Of a DNA stretch of 64,000 bases, positions 8,069 to 17,721 are shown in pieces. The notes under the pieces were generated by a model. That model did not search any database, had not been told where the DNA came from, and saw nothing but the letters and a program-made list of their open reading frames with translations. Source of the DNA: an uncultured Flavobacteriales bacterium (GTDB taxonomy: Bacteria; Bacteroidota; Bacteroidia; Flavobacteriales; JBLHRE01); assembly GCA_937139155.1 (NCBI GenBank), contig CAKZPI010000034.1, positions 124,001 to 188,000 on the forward strand, given 5' to 3'. The position numbers were made by a program, and so were the translations under genes. Position 1 is the stretch's first letter. Each line of letters begins with the position of its first letter.

Positions 8069-10789
8069 TTACCCCCCTATCTTTATGTTAACATCATCTT
8101 TTTGGCCGAAGCCTTTCAATGAGTAAGCAAAGCGAATCATAACAAAGCGTCCTAAATTATTGGTTCTCCTTTCTTCAATGTAATTCCAACCGGTGCTTCT
8201 TGAAAAACCAATATTACGATTTAGCAAATCCGAACCCCGGAGAGAAAGTTCACCTCGATTATCTTTTAAGAATCTTCGAGTGATGGAAGCAGAGAGGAGC
8301 GGCACAGCTTGCGAATCTTGAAAATCATTGCTGCTGTAATAAAAATACGTAAAATTTCCATTTATGGACCACTTCTCTTTGATATTCCAGGTGAAATCTC
8401 CGTAATAGCTAGTGTTCACAAAGCTTTGATTACGATCAACATCCGCAGAATACCTCGAAACATTCCATGAAACTCGGGTTCCAACCCTTAAATCTAGGCT
8501 TTGTTTCTTCCTGTTTTCAACCGTGAAGCCAAGCCTATGTACAAACCTTTTTAATTCATTGTCTACCCCGTTAATGGGCTGTATGGTTTGGGTAAACTGC
8601 TCTCTTAGGTTTAAACCAATTTTAACCTTTAAAGGTCGAATGGGCATTTGGTAATTCATAGAGCCGGTTAATACCCTTCTATAATCAACATTTACCGGAG
8701 TTAAAACCTGGGCAAAATTGCTATCAATAAACACCGAATTCTGTATGGCATTCTTAGAGTCTTCGTACTCTAAAAACCCGAAAAGGCTGATGAAAGAAAA
8801 TTGGGAAAAACTTGAAAATGAGGTAGACGCCAGAAAGTTTCGTTCAATTTCAAGGTTAGGGTTTCCGATGTAAATCTGAAATGGGTTGGTATTGTCTACC
8901 ACAGGCTGAAGTTCATCCATGGAAGGAAAACGGATTCTGGATTCAGCCCCAAGCCTTAGGTTCATACCCGATTTGATTCTATACCTAAAACTCAAATTTG
9001 GCAGTAGGCCAGAAAAGGATTTTTCAATGGCATCCATATTCTCAGGCATTCCAAACATTTTAGCCCGCTCGTAATTCAGACCCAAACGAAGATTGGTTTT
9101 ATCTCGATTCCTCTGAAGGTTCAATCCAGCACCCAAGCTATTCTGATCTACTTCATAGGCATTGCTCAATTGGCTATTGAATGATTCAACCTCGTTGAAA
9201 AGGTCAAAGAAGTCTTTATCTAGGCTAATGTTTTCGCTTGAAGCGGAAAGGGTGGGTTGCAAGAAATAACCATTTCCCAAGGGCTCTGTATACCTCAGAT
9301 TTCCTCCGTACCTCCAAGTTGATTGTTCAAAGGATTGATTTTGATCTAGATCGCCCGTTTTCAAATTCACTGACTCAAGCATTCCATACCTTTCATCTAC
9401 ATTCCCTGAGCCTTCAAATTCCGCCACTAAATTTCGTCCCTCTTTGGAAAGTCTTTTCCGATAATCAAGGGAGGCTACCCCTGAAAACAAGGTTCTCTGA
9501 GCGAAATTATCCGATTGAAACAGGTTGAGCAAAGATCTGGTTGAGTCAAAACTTCCCTGGGTTCTCAGGCTGTTTTGAAATCCATTCTGAAAACTTAGAC
9601 TCCCTCTTGAAAGCCACTCCTGACTCGAGTCTTGCTTAAACTTTAAGCGATAATTAAACCGATGGTTGTTTCCATTTGAAACATGATCTTTGGATTCATT
9701 ACCAAAGGCTAAGGGGCCATCATCCACATAGAGTCTTTCTGCGGATTCATCCAGGTAATTGTTCAAGCCGGAATAGAAATAAGAAGACTCAAGGTTGACC
9801 CTTTTACCATAATCTCGGTTGTAGTTTAAACCTCCCATCCTGGTATGATTAACCCCATCGTCAATACCTCCAGGCAGCTCACTTACATCAAGCATCATCA
9901 TTCCTCCACCAGACATTAGGGCTCCAAAACCACCCATGAATTGAATGTAGTCTTGAATGGAAAAGGCTTGGTCATTTACATTATTGGCGCTGAGAATTAC
10001 AGAGGTTTGCGATTTATCGTTGAATCGATTGACATTGAACTTCCCTTCGTAAAGGGCAGGGTCATACCCCCCTCCGGCGTAAGCCTCACCAAAATAGCCT
10101 GCTTTGGCACCTTCTTTCAGCTCAAGGTTAATGGTCTTTTCATCGTTTCCGTCTTCAATGCCGGTAAATTCAGCCATATCTGATAGCTTGTCGTATACCT
10201 GCACCTCATCCACGGCATCGGCAGGCAGGTTTTTGGTTGCCATCTTAGGGTCGTCTCCAAAAAACCGCTTCCCATCTACCAGTACATTTTGAACCTGCTC
10301 ACCTTGAGCGCGTATGGTTCCATCCGATTCAACCTCAACCCCTGGCAATTGTTTTAGAAGGTCTTCAACCACCGCATTGGGTTGAGTATAGAAAGCATCT
10401 GCCTTGTACTTAATGGTGTCTCCTTGAATGGAAAGCGGAATGAACTCATCTTCCGCATCCACTGCATCAAGCATGAAGTTTAGTTTGGTGAGTTGAATGC
10501 TGTCAAGCCTAGTATCTGATTTGAGGTTTAGGTTTTGGTAATAAACCGAATACCCCATAAAACTTACTTGAAGAATGTAATCATCTCCCTTGAGACCTTT
10601 CCATTCAAACTCACCTTCAGAATTGGTGATTCCATATTCTTCCATCAGTGAATCTTGACTCAAGAGTAAGACGGTAGCCGAAGGAAGGCCTTGTCCAGCC
10701 TCATCACTGACTCTTCCCGAAAGGGAATATTGAGCCAGGGATGAGAATGAAAAAAGGCTTAAGCAAACTAGGGTTAAAAAAAGTCTCAT
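8069..10789 (-). CDS. Outer-membrane receptor-like beta-barrel with N-terminal carboxypeptidase-regulatory domain
   Basis: This 906-residue outer-membrane protein has a signal peptide (about 1-19), then a carboxypeptidase-regulatory-like beta-sandwich (about 20-105: SGRVSDEAGQGLPSATVLLL). A TonB-plug-like segment follows (about 140-200: LLKQLPGVEVESDGTIRAQG, then VLVDGKRFFGDDPK), and then a large barrel of the OMP_b-brl_3 group. It ends in a hydrophilic sequence rather than a clean C-terminal aromatic strand. The next gene upstream on the same strand, 12 nt away, is a GLPGLI-family gene, a frequent neighbour of this receptor type. Ligand is unknown; no SusD-like partner is present. Confidence 0.9.
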   Translation of the reverse strand: MRLFLTLVCLSLFSFSSLAQYSLSGRVSDEAGQGLPSATVLLLSQDSLMEEYGITNSEGEFEWKGLKGDDYILQVSFMGYSVYYQNLNLKSDTRLDSIQLTKLNFMLDAVDAEDEFIPLSIQGDTIKYKADAFYTQPNAVVEDLLKQLPGVEVESDGTIRAQGEQVQNVLVDGKRFFGDDPKMATKNLPADAVDEVQVYDKLSDMAEFTGIEDGNDEKTINLELKEGAKAGYFGEAYAGGGYDPALYEGKFNVNRFNDKSQTSVILSANNVNDQAFSIQDYIQFMGGFGALMSGGGMMMLDVSELPGGIDDGVNHTRMGGLNYNRDYGKRVNLESSYFYSGLNNYLDESAERLYVDDGPLAFGNESKDHVSNGNNHRFNYRLKFKQDSSQEWLSRGSLSFQNGFQNSLRTQGSFDSTRSLLNLFQSDNFAQRTLFSGVASLDYRKRLSKEGRNLVAEFEGSGNVDERYGMLESVNLKTGDLDQNQSFEQSTWRYGGNLRYTEPLGNGYFLQPTLSASSENISLDKDFFDLFNEVESFNSQLSNAYEVDQNSLGAGLNLQRNRDKTNLRLGLNYERAKMFGMPENMDAIEKSFSGLLPNLSFRYRIKSGMNLRLGAESRIRFPSMDELQPVVDNTNPFQIYIGNPNLEIERNFLASTSFSSFSQFSFISLFGFLEYEDSKNAIQNSVFIDSNFAQVLTPVNVDYRRVLTGSMNYQMPIRPLKVKIGLNLREQFTQTIQPINGVDNELKRFVHRLGFTVENRKKQSLDLRVGTRVSWNVSRYSADVDRNQSFVNTSYYGDFTWNIKEKWSINGNFTYFYYSSNDFQDSQAVPLLSASITRRFLKDNRGELSLRGSDLLNRNIGFSRSTGWNYIEERRTNNLGRFVMIRFAYSLKGFGQKDDVNIKIGG

Positions 10790-10800
10790 CGGATTCAGGC

Positions 10801-11559
10801 TTAGTCAATGTCTATTTCAATCCGCTTGCCGCCACCTGACATTTCTTGCATTTCTTTGATTTTGCTTTCGCGGATTTTAATGAACTCTTCTCTTGAGACC
10901 TTTTTGCCTCCCTTCGGCTTTTCAATTTCTTCGGCTTCTTCAGAAATGGATTTAGCTTCGATGATCAATTCCCCATCGTTCACGTCCATTCTCAGAATCA
11001 TTCCAGGAAGCCCTCCGTAGTTTTGGGGTCCGGCAGAAACCGGAATTTGAGGAGTAAACCAAACCAAAATCTTGGTTGAGTCTTTTTCGTAAACCGCCTG
11101 CTGGCATTGGTAGCCGGCCATCATCGCTTGCTCACCAGTGATTTTCCATTTTCGTTTTTCGGGCTTTTCATCAATGATAAATTTCTTTCCCCAGAGATCT
11201 TGCTGTTCAGTCAGCTTGTTTTCGGTGAGGTTTCGGTAAACCTGAGCCGTAGGACGCATGACCATGATTTGCAACTCTTGGTTACCATCATCTGAGGTCC
11301 AGGAAGCTGAACCATCCGCTTTAGCGTCAAAATCACGGTACAGGGTTTCTTCTTGGTTAAAAATTAAGACTTTTTTTGACCTAGAAGCTTGGTCGTGGAG
11401 TTTCTTAATCATCTCGGCCATTTCAGGGTCATCCGGAATTCCCTCCCCTTCAAGGTCCATTTCTACATTCACCTTTTCTTCAAAGACGATTTTACCGGAC
11501 TTGATTTGAGCCATGGCCAAGGCAGGCATGAACAATAAAATAAGCGCTAATTTTTTCAT
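10801..11559 (-). CDS. GLPGLI family protein
   Basis: A secreted protein of 252 residues with a signal peptide (MKKLALILLFMPALAMAQ). It carries the family signature as GGLPGMILRMDVNDG near the centre, and upstream the common YQCQQAVYE and VWFTPQIPVSAGP segments. The family is restricted to Bacteroidota and its function is unknown; members often neighbour TonB-type barrels, as here. I chose the ATG at 11559 because it starts the signal peptide and lies 24 nt downstream of a consensus promoter; the longer frame to 11610 would run through that promoter. Confidence 0.9.
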   Translation of the reverse strand: MKKLALILLFMPALAMAQIKSGKIVFEEKVNVEMDLEGEGIPDDPEMAEMIKKLHDQASRSKKVLIFNQEETLYRDFDAKADGSASWTSDDGNQELQIMVMRPTAQVYRNLTENKLTEQQDLWGKKFIIDEKPEKRKWKITGEQAMMAGYQCQQAVYEKDSTKILVWFTPQIPVSAGPQNYGGLPGMILRMDVNDGELIIEAKSISEEAEEIEKPKGGKKVSREEFIKIRESKIKEMQEMSGGGKRIEIDID

Positions 11560-11582
11560 AGGATTTTGATTTTTAATTAGGC

Positions 11583-11611
11583 CAAATGTAATCCACCTGC
11601 CCCGGGTCAAA
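11583..11611 (-). promoter_or_regulatory. Bacteroidota-type promoter for the GLPGLI-receptor operon
   Basis: On the minus strand TTTG (11608-11611) is followed by 17 bases and TACATTTG (11583-11590), a full match to the -33 and -7 elements. It is 24 nt upstream of the ATG at 11559. Confidence 0.7.
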
Positions 11612-11660
11612 TCCTAAAGCGCCGTTAAAATCTGTTAACGAATGTTAAATTAACCAGGAA

Positions 11661-12065
11661 TTAAGCAATGGGGTTCAAAACCACGCTGAATACGTTTACA
11701 GAAGAGGGGTCTCTTCCATACATGAGTTTGTCAATGGCCTCGAGGATATTCTTGGCCCGGAAATAGGAAGTATGCAACTCTTTCTCACCAATCAAAGACC
11801 ATTGAATGGTGTACGAATTTTCACGCTCTTTATAAGATCTGGCGTATTTCAGCATACGCTCAAGGCAGCCCACCTTATCAAAGTCAGTAACCGTATGAAA
11901 CAAGAAAGATTGACGGTGCCTTTCGTTCACCGTGATTACATCCATCTTAATCTTCCCATCAAAGTCTTCGAAATCAAAAATAACAGACTCTTCTGGCAGA
12001 CCTATATGCGACCTGATTTCTTTTTGAAGCTTGGCTATTTCTACGTTCTCGGCTGACTTATTCAT
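11661..12065 (-). CDS. Conserved hypothetical protein, 134 aa
   Basis: I do not recognise a named family. The protein is soluble with no signal peptide, mixed alpha/beta, and ends in a hydrophobic strand (VNVFSVVLNPIA). It starts 13 nt after the stop of the GAF-domain gene, so the two are likely cotranscribed. Codon use and GC are like the neighbouring housekeeping genes, which supports a real gene. Confidence 0.7.
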   Translation of the reverse strand: MNKSAENVEIAKLQKEIRSHIGLPEESVIFDFEDFDGKIKMDVITVNERHRQSFLFHTVTDFDKVGCLERMLKYARSYKERENSYTIQWSLIGEKELHTSYFRAKNILEAIDKLMYGRDPSSVNVFSVVLNPIA

Positions 12066-12078
12066 ACTTACTTAGATT

Positions 12079-12579
12079 TTAAGAGGGAAAGGTATAATTA
12101 ACCGGCAATATTTCAGCAATTTTTTGGTTCACAGCCTTCAAAAAAACCTCATCCTCTTTTTTAAAGGCTGCTGGGGTATGCGAATCAATGTCGATTTGTC
12201 CCACCATTAAGTCTCCTTGATAAAGTGGAACCACAATTTCAGATTTCACATCCATGCTGCAGGCAATGTAATTGTCTTCGGCCGATACATCATCCACCAA
12301 AAAGGTTTCACCGCTTACGGCAGATTGCCCACAAATCCCCCGCCCGAAAGGAATACGAACATGGTCGGTTTTAGCGCCGGCATAAGGACCTAAGACCAAT
12401 TCAGGGTTTTGGGAGTCTACGAAATAGAATCCCACCCAATTATAGGTGTCCAACTCCCTATGTAAAAGGTCGCAGATGCTTTGTAGACGATTGTCAAGAC
12501 TATCCTTCCAAGCGCAAATTTGCTCCACTTTGGCTAGCAAAGAGTCAAAAGTATAGGGTACCGATTCAGTTGAATTCAT
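12079..12579 (-). CDS. GAF-domain protein, free methionine-R-sulfoxide reductase-like
   Basis: The 166-residue single GAF domain resembles fRMsr (E. coli MsrC/YebR), which reduces free Met-R-sulfoxide. Family motifs are clear: YNWVGFYFVD, RIPFGRGICGQSA, DVSAEDNYIACS and SEIVVPLYQGD. Two of the three redox cysteines are present (in GICG and IACS). The position expected to hold the third, just before RIPFGRG, is histidine (TDHVRIPF). It may therefore use a two-Cys cycle or be a sensor. It precedes an unknown 134-residue gene. Confidence 0.8.
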   Translation of the reverse strand: MNSTESVPYTFDSLLAKVEQICAWKDSLDNRLQSICDLLHRELDTYNWVGFYFVDSQNPELVLGPYAGAKTDHVRIPFGRGICGQSAVSGETFLVDDVSAEDNYIACSMDVKSEIVVPLYQGDLMVGQIDIDSHTPAAFKKEDEVFLKAVNQKIAEILPVNYTFPS

Positions 12580-12653
12580 GGGTATTATTTAGGGGCGCAA
12601 AATTGCATGTTTTACTTTGGATGAACGAAATACTTTGAAGAAATGTTTCTGCC

Positions 12654-15600
12654 CTACATTGATTCAAGAACCAATAAGAGTTGTTTTGCTGAACGAATAT
12701 CTTTAACCCCTGAAATACTGAGGATTAACTTTTCACCCTTGTCTTTAAGCTTGCATTGTTTGGGACGTGTTTTCACGAAGTCTAAGACTTTTCCGAAGGC
12801 CCTCGACTGGAAATAGGCTTCGTTGGTTTGGGTAAAGTAGGCAATGAAGCGATGGTTTTTAAGCACCAATTTTTCAAAGCCCAGTTTCCGGGCAAGCCAT
12901 TTGATCCGGATGCTTTCCATCAATTCAATCACGGGTTCGGGCATTTCGCCAAACCGATCCACCAAGCCCCTTTCAAAGTCTTCCAAATCTTTAGGATTTT
13001 TAAGCTGGTTGATTTGCTGGTAAAGCTGAAGCCTTTCTGAAATGGAGTTCACATAATCATCAGGTATTAGGATCTCCAAATCGGTATCTAAATTCACCTC
13101 TTTAACAAAAGGCTTTTTCTCTTTGTTCTCATCGGCATAAAGGGCTTGGAACTCTTGCTCTTTCAGCTCATCAATGGCTTCGGCCAATACTTTTTGATAG
13201 GTTTCAAATCCCATATCGCTGATGAAACCACTTTGTTCTGCTCCAAGTAGGTCTCCGGCACCTCTAATTTCCAAGTCTCTCATGGCAATGTTGAAGCCTG
13301 AGCCCAAGTCTGAGAACTGCTCAAGGGCGATTAATCGTTTGCGGGCCTCATCGGTAAGAGAAGCATATGGAGGAGCCAATAAATAGGCAAAGGCTTTTTT
13401 ATTGCTTCGCCCTACCCGACCTCTCATTTGGTGAAGGTCTGACATCCCAAAGTGGTTGGCATTGTTGATTATGATGGTATTGGCATTTGGAACATCCAAT
13501 CCAGATTCTATGATGGTGGTAGAAACCAGTACATCATAGGCGCCATCAATAAAGTCAAGCATAATGGCTTCCAATTGCCTGCCTTCCATTTGACCATGGC
13601 CCACGGCCACCTTTGCATCCGGCACCAGCCTTTGAATCATTCCGGCCACCTCCTTGATGTTTTCAATTCGGTTGTGCACAAAGAAAACTTGTCCCCCACG
13701 TTGAATCTCATAGGCAACCGCATCTCTAATTACCTCTTCATTAAAGGGCCTTACATGGGTTTCCACCGGAAAACGGTTTGGGGGCGGAGTGGTGATCACG
13801 GATAAATCTCTGGCCCCTAGCAAGCTGAATTGCATGGTTCTCGGAATGGGGGTTGCTGAAAGGGTTAGGGTGTCAAGATTTACCTTCAGCGTTTTTAGTT
13901 TGTCTTTAACCCCTACTCCAAACTTTTGCTCCTCATCAATAATCAACAAGCCTAGGTCTTTGAACTTAACATCTTTCCCTACCAATCTATGGGTTCCGAT
14001 GATGATATCCGTTTCACCGGACGCCAGTCTTTTTAAGGCTTCTTGGGCTTGTTTCCGGGTTTTGAATCGGTTTAGATAATCCACCTTACAAGGAAGCTCC
14101 CCCAGCCTTTTTCGGAAGGTATTATAATGCTGAAGTGCTAAAATGGTAGTGGGAACGAGTACGGCAACCTGTTTGCTATCGGCCACAGCCTTAAAAGCCG
14201 CCCGAATGGCCAATTCGGTTTTTCCAAATCCTACATCCCCGCAAATTAAGCGGTCCATGGGATAAGGTTTCTCCATATCTTCCTTGATGGCTTCGGTAGC
14301 CGTTTCTTGGTCTGGAGTGTCTTCATAAATAAAGCTGGCCTCAAGCTCATGTTGGAGGTAGGTGTCCGGAGAAAATGCAAATCCGTTGGCTGATTTCCTT
14401 TGGGCATAAAGGGCGATGAGATCGTAGGCTATCTCCTTGATTCGCTTTTTGGTCTTGCTTTTGGTCTTGGCCCAGGCTCCTGACCCCAACTTGTTTATTT
14501 TCGGAACCGTTCCTTCCTTTCCAGAATACCTTGAGATTTTATGAAGGGAGTGAATGCTGATGTAAAGAATGTCTTCATCTCTATACACCAGCTTTATGGC
14601 CTCTTGGGTTTTTCCATTTACCTCAATTTTCTTCAATCCGTCGAACTGGCCCACACCATGGTCAATATGGGTCACGTAATCTCCAGGTTGTAGAGAATTT
14701 AATTCTTTGAGGCTTATGGCTTCCTTCTTTTTATAACCCGAATTCAACCTGAACTTTTGGTAACGTTCAAAGATTTGGTGATCGGTAAAGCAAACCAGTT
14801 TCTTTTGGTGATCTACGAAACCTTCGTGAAAAGCATTCACAATGGGGGTGAATTTCACATCCGCCCCTATGTCTTCAAAAATGGCGTAAAACCGTTCGGT
14901 TTGTTTGGGATTGCTGCAGAGCAGGAAATTGGTATACCCCTTTTCGGTATAATCGTTCAAGGTTTCTGAAAGCAGGTCGAACTGTTTATTGAAGGCAGGC
15001 TGAGGCTTTTGATTGAACTCAAAGCTCTCTAAAGGCTCAAAGGCCTTTTCTTGTCCGTACTCAATTGTATTCAATCGCAAAACCGACTCTTTAAACCCCT
15101 TGGAGTTAATAAATAGGTTTTCAGGTTTTAATGGGGCCACCTCGCCTTGGTGATTTTCATACACATCAAGGGCTTTATCGAAATGTTTATCGAGGCGGTC
15201 AAGGATGATGCTGAAATTTTTCATCCAAACATTCACCCGATTGGGAAGGTAATCTAAAAAGGGGATTCTTTGTTCTTCGGCTTTTTTCTCTTCAATATTG
15301 GGAACGATTTGAATTCGATTCAGGCTTTTGATTGAGCGCTGCGATTCGATATCAAAGCTCCGCATGGATTCAATCTCATCTCCAAAAAATTCAAGTCGGT
15401 AGGGATTTTCATTTGAGAAGGAGAATACGTCAAGAATACCACCTCGAATTGCGAATTGGCCAGGGTCGGTAACAAAATCAACCCGTTCAAAATGAAAGGC
15501 ATTTAAGGTTTCATTGAGAAATTCAAGGCTTAGTTTATCGCCCTTTTGCACCGACAAGGTTTGCGATTTCAGGCCCTTTCGGGTAACGACTTTCTCAAAG

Positions 15601-16004
15601 ATGGCATCTGGGTAGGTTACTAAAATAAAGGGCCTATTCCCCTGACTTAGCCGATTTAGAACTTCGGCTCTAAGGCGGATATTGGCATTATCCGTTTCTT
15701 CAATTTCATAAGGTCTTCGGTAGGATCCCGGGTAGAAAAGCACCTTTCCTTGGCCCAGGATTTCTTCCAAATCATTCAAACAATAGGCAGCTTCCTCCTT
15801 ATCGTTGCAAATCACCATTTGCGGCAGTTCGCTTTTCTTTCGGGCGGAAGCCACGGTAAGCGCCAAACCAGATCCGGCAATACCCTTTGCTCGAAACCGT
15901 TCTCCGTGGTGCTTGTAAAGGTTCCCGGCAAGGGACTCTAAAATAGAGTCTTGCTCAAAGGATGAATAAATTTGTTCGAACTGAAGGATTTTATCGGTCT
16001 GCAT
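12654..16004 (-). CDS. mfd: Transcription-repair coupling factor Mfd
   Basis: Mfd removes RNA polymerase stalled at DNA lesions and recruits UvrA. The 1116-residue length is normal. Visible in order: an N-terminal UvrB-like region, the RNA-polymerase-interacting domain (about 460-530, GDYVTHIDHGVGQFDGL), helicase Walker A (GDVGFGKTE, about 588-596), the DEEQ box (IIDEEQKFGV, about 688), the SATPIPRTM motif, QMRGRVGRS, and a C-terminal TRCF domain. A TACCTTTG promoter element lies 33-40 nt upstream. Confidence 0.97.
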   Translation of the reverse strand: MQTDKILQFEQIYSSFEQDSILESLAGNLYKHHGERFRAKGIAGSGLALTVASARKKSELPQMVICNDKEEAAYCLNDLEEILGQGKVLFYPGSYRRPYEIEETDNANIRLRAEVLNRLSQGNRPFILVTYPDAIFEKVVTRKGLKSQTLSVQKGDKLSLEFLNETLNAFHFERVDFVTDPGQFAIRGGILDVFSFSNENPYRLEFFGDEIESMRSFDIESQRSIKSLNRIQIVPNIEEKKAEEQRIPFLDYLPNRVNVWMKNFSIILDRLDKHFDKALDVYENHQGEVAPLKPENLFINSKGFKESVLRLNTIEYGQEKAFEPLESFEFNQKPQPAFNKQFDLLSETLNDYTEKGYTNFLLCSNPKQTERFYAIFEDIGADVKFTPIVNAFHEGFVDHQKKLVCFTDHQIFERYQKFRLNSGYKKKEAISLKELNSLQPGDYVTHIDHGVGQFDGLKKIEVNGKTQEAIKLVYRDEDILYISIHSLHKISRYSGKEGTVPKINKLGSGAWAKTKSKTKKRIKEIAYDLIALYAQRKSANGFAFSPDTYLQHELEASFIYEDTPDQETATEAIKEDMEKPYPMDRLICGDVGFGKTELAIRAAFKAVADSKQVAVLVPTTILALQHYNTFRKRLGELPCKVDYLNRFKTRKQAQEALKRLASGETDIIIGTHRLVGKDVKFKDLGLLIIDEEQKFGVGVKDKLKTLKVNLDTLTLSATPIPRTMQFSLLGARDLSVITTPPPNRFPVETHVRPFNEEVIRDAVAYEIQRGGQVFFVHNRIENIKEVAGMIQRLVPDAKVAVGHGQMEGRQLEAIMLDFIDGAYDVLVSTTIIESGLDVPNANTIIINNANHFGMSDLHQMRGRVGRSNKKAFAYLLAPPYASLTDEARKRLIALEQFSDLGSGFNIAMRDLEIRGAGDLLGAEQSGFISDMGFETYQKVLAEAIDELKEQEFQALYADENKEKKPFVKEVNLDTDLEILIPDDYVNSISERLQLYQQINQLKNPKDLEDFERGLVDRFGEMPEPVIELMESIRIKWLARKLGFEKLVLKNHRFIAYFTQTNEAYFQSRAFGKVLDFVKTRPKQCKLKDKGEKLILSISGVKDIRSAKQLLLVLESM

Positions 16005-16036
16005 GAATCAAAATACTGGTAAGCCTAAACGGCCAA

Positions 16037-16044
16037 CAAAGGTA
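16037..16044 (-). promoter_or_regulatory. Putative -7 element for mfd
   Basis: TACCTTTG on the minus strand matches TAnnTTTG and lies 33 nt before the mfd start. No clear TTTG -33 element is seen at the usual spacing, so the call is moderate. Confidence 0.45.
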
Positions 16045-16076
16045 AAAGGCATAAACGGAAAGGAGGGAGATTCCGA

Positions 16077-17519
16077 TTAAAATATTACCCGAAAAACACT
16101 GCCCTTGCCAAGATTTGATTCCACTTCAATTTTTCCGCCCATGTTTTCAATTTGCTCTTTGGTAAAGAACAAGCCCACTCCTCTACCCTCCGCCTGGTCG
16201 GTAAGGCGTTTTCCCATGGCAAATAATTTTTCACCGTCTTTTACAAGATCCATCCCGATTCCCTGGTCATGAACTTCCAAAACTTTCTTTTTCCCTTTTT
16301 TGCTGGTGCGGATTAAAATTTCTGGTTTTACACCTGCCTTTGAATATTTCAAGGCATTGGAAATCATATTCAGCAATATACTTTCAAGGTAAACCTTGGG
16401 ATACTCAATCTCTTTCCAGGCCGAAAAATCTGTTTTCAAATGGGCATTGGTGGCTTCAATTTTCGCTTTCAAGCCGATGGTAACCTGATCTAAAACCTTG
16501 CGAATATTAACCGCCTCTTTAGAATTGTCTTTTATCTGTATGAGTTGAACCGCCTCCATTAGATCTGAAAGGGTATGCCTAATGTTCTGAGATGTAAACT
16601 TTAAATGCCTTAGGGTTTCAGCTTGGGTTTGATTGAGCCCTGAACTCTCAAGAATTTCAATGAGAATTTCTAGGTTGGCTACAGGAGATCTTAAATTATG
16701 GGAGAGGATGTGGTTCAGGTTTTTAAGCTTTTGCTTTTGTGCTTCCAAGCTTTGAATCATCTCTCGGTTCTTGCTCTGAATTTCAAACTCCTCGGTAATG
16801 TCTTGAACCACCCCTATGAGTTTAACCACTTGCCCCCCAACAGAAACTGGCTTCCCAATGGTTTTCAACCACTTATCTCTACCCTTAACGGAAGTAAAGG
16901 GCATCACCAAATTATAAGGCTCACCCGTTGAAATGGCTCGTTCAATGGCCTCAGAAAGGGGGGCAGGATTTTTGTAAAACGACATTAAGGTTTCAAAATC
17001 CGGAGGCTCTCCATGCTCCATTTCATGCACCTTAAAAACGCCCCTGGTCCAGCGAATTTCTTGAGTTTCCAGGTCAAATTCCCAGGCTCCCATTGCCGAT
17101 AAATTACCCGCTTCTTCCAAGAGCTGATCTTTCCTTTCAAGCGCCCTTCGAATGTTTATGTCTTCCGAAATATCCATTGAGGAGGTTACCAAGGACTGCA
17201 CCTCCCCTTTTTGGTTCAATACTGGCTCGGTATAGGTTCGTAACCAAACATATGATCCATCCTTTTTCCTAAACCTATACTCTGACATTAGGGTTTGTTC
17301 ACCCTCCAAAGCCGGAGCATGGCTTTCTTCTTCAATGGCCGTTTGATCTGCCGGATGAAAAAAATCGTACGGATTGGTCCCAATTAATTCGCTAGGTTCA
17401 TACCCCAAAACCCGAACTGAACCCTTGTTCACAAATTCAAAAGTTCCGTCTGGGCTATGCCTACAAATCAACCACGGACTATTATCTATTAAGATTTCAA
17501 ACTCATCTAGCTTGTTCAT
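16077..17519 (-). CDS. PAS-domain sensor histidine kinase
   Basis: A soluble kinase of 480 residues with two PAS/PAC domains (about 8-130 and 140-260; the first ends in YTEPVLNQKGEVQSLVTSSM). A coiled-coil linker follows, then the H-box (LNHILSHNLRSPVANLEIL, phospho-His in SHNLRSP), the N-box NALKYS, G1 DQGIGMD and G2 GRGVGLFFTKEQ. No membrane segments are present, so it senses a cytoplasmic signal. The start at 17519 (MNKLDEFEIL) leads directly into the first PAS domain; upstream in-frame codons to 17612 look non-coding. No response regulator is adjacent, making it an orphan. Confidence 0.9.
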   Translation of the reverse strand: MNKLDEFEILIDNSPWLICRHSPDGTFEFVNKGSVRVLGYEPSELIGTNPYDFFHPADQTAIEEESHAPALEGEQTLMSEYRFRKKDGSYVWLRTYTEPVLNQKGEVQSLVTSSMDISEDINIRRALERKDQLLEEAGNLSAMGAWEFDLETQEIRWTRGVFKVHEMEHGEPPDFETLMSFYKNPAPLSEAIERAISTGEPYNLVMPFTSVKGRDKWLKTIGKPVSVGGQVVKLIGVVQDITEEFEIQSKNREMIQSLEAQKQKLKNLNHILSHNLRSPVANLEILIEILESSGLNQTQAETLRHLKFTSQNIRHTLSDLMEAVQLIQIKDNSKEAVNIRKVLDQVTIGLKAKIEATNAHLKTDFSAWKEIEYPKVYLESILLNMISNALKYSKAGVKPEILIRTSKKGKKKVLEVHDQGIGMDLVKDGEKLFAMGKRLTDQAEGRGVGLFFTKEQIENMGGKIEVESNLGKGSVFRVIF

Positions 17520-17673
17520 TGGGCTTTGACCTTTGACTTGACAAGTTAAAAACTTCATGTTTATTTTTTTGAAATTAACGGCTGTCCTGAGAAAACTCAG
17601 TATTTTCGGCACGGTTTTCGAGTTTTAACCAAGAGAAAACCTAAATTATTTTCGGCTCATCGTTTCCAGATGC

Positions 17674-17681
17674 TACATTTG
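17674..17681 (+). promoter_or_regulatory. Putative -7 element for the secreted protein gene
   Basis: TACATTTG matches TAnnTTTG and lies 40 nt before the ATG at 17722, in the divergent gap behind the histidine kinase gene. No clear -33 element is seen. Confidence 0.5.
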
Positions 17682-17721
17682 CTGAATCTTTGAGATCGAC
17701 ACTTTGTAAAGCGCATTGTAT

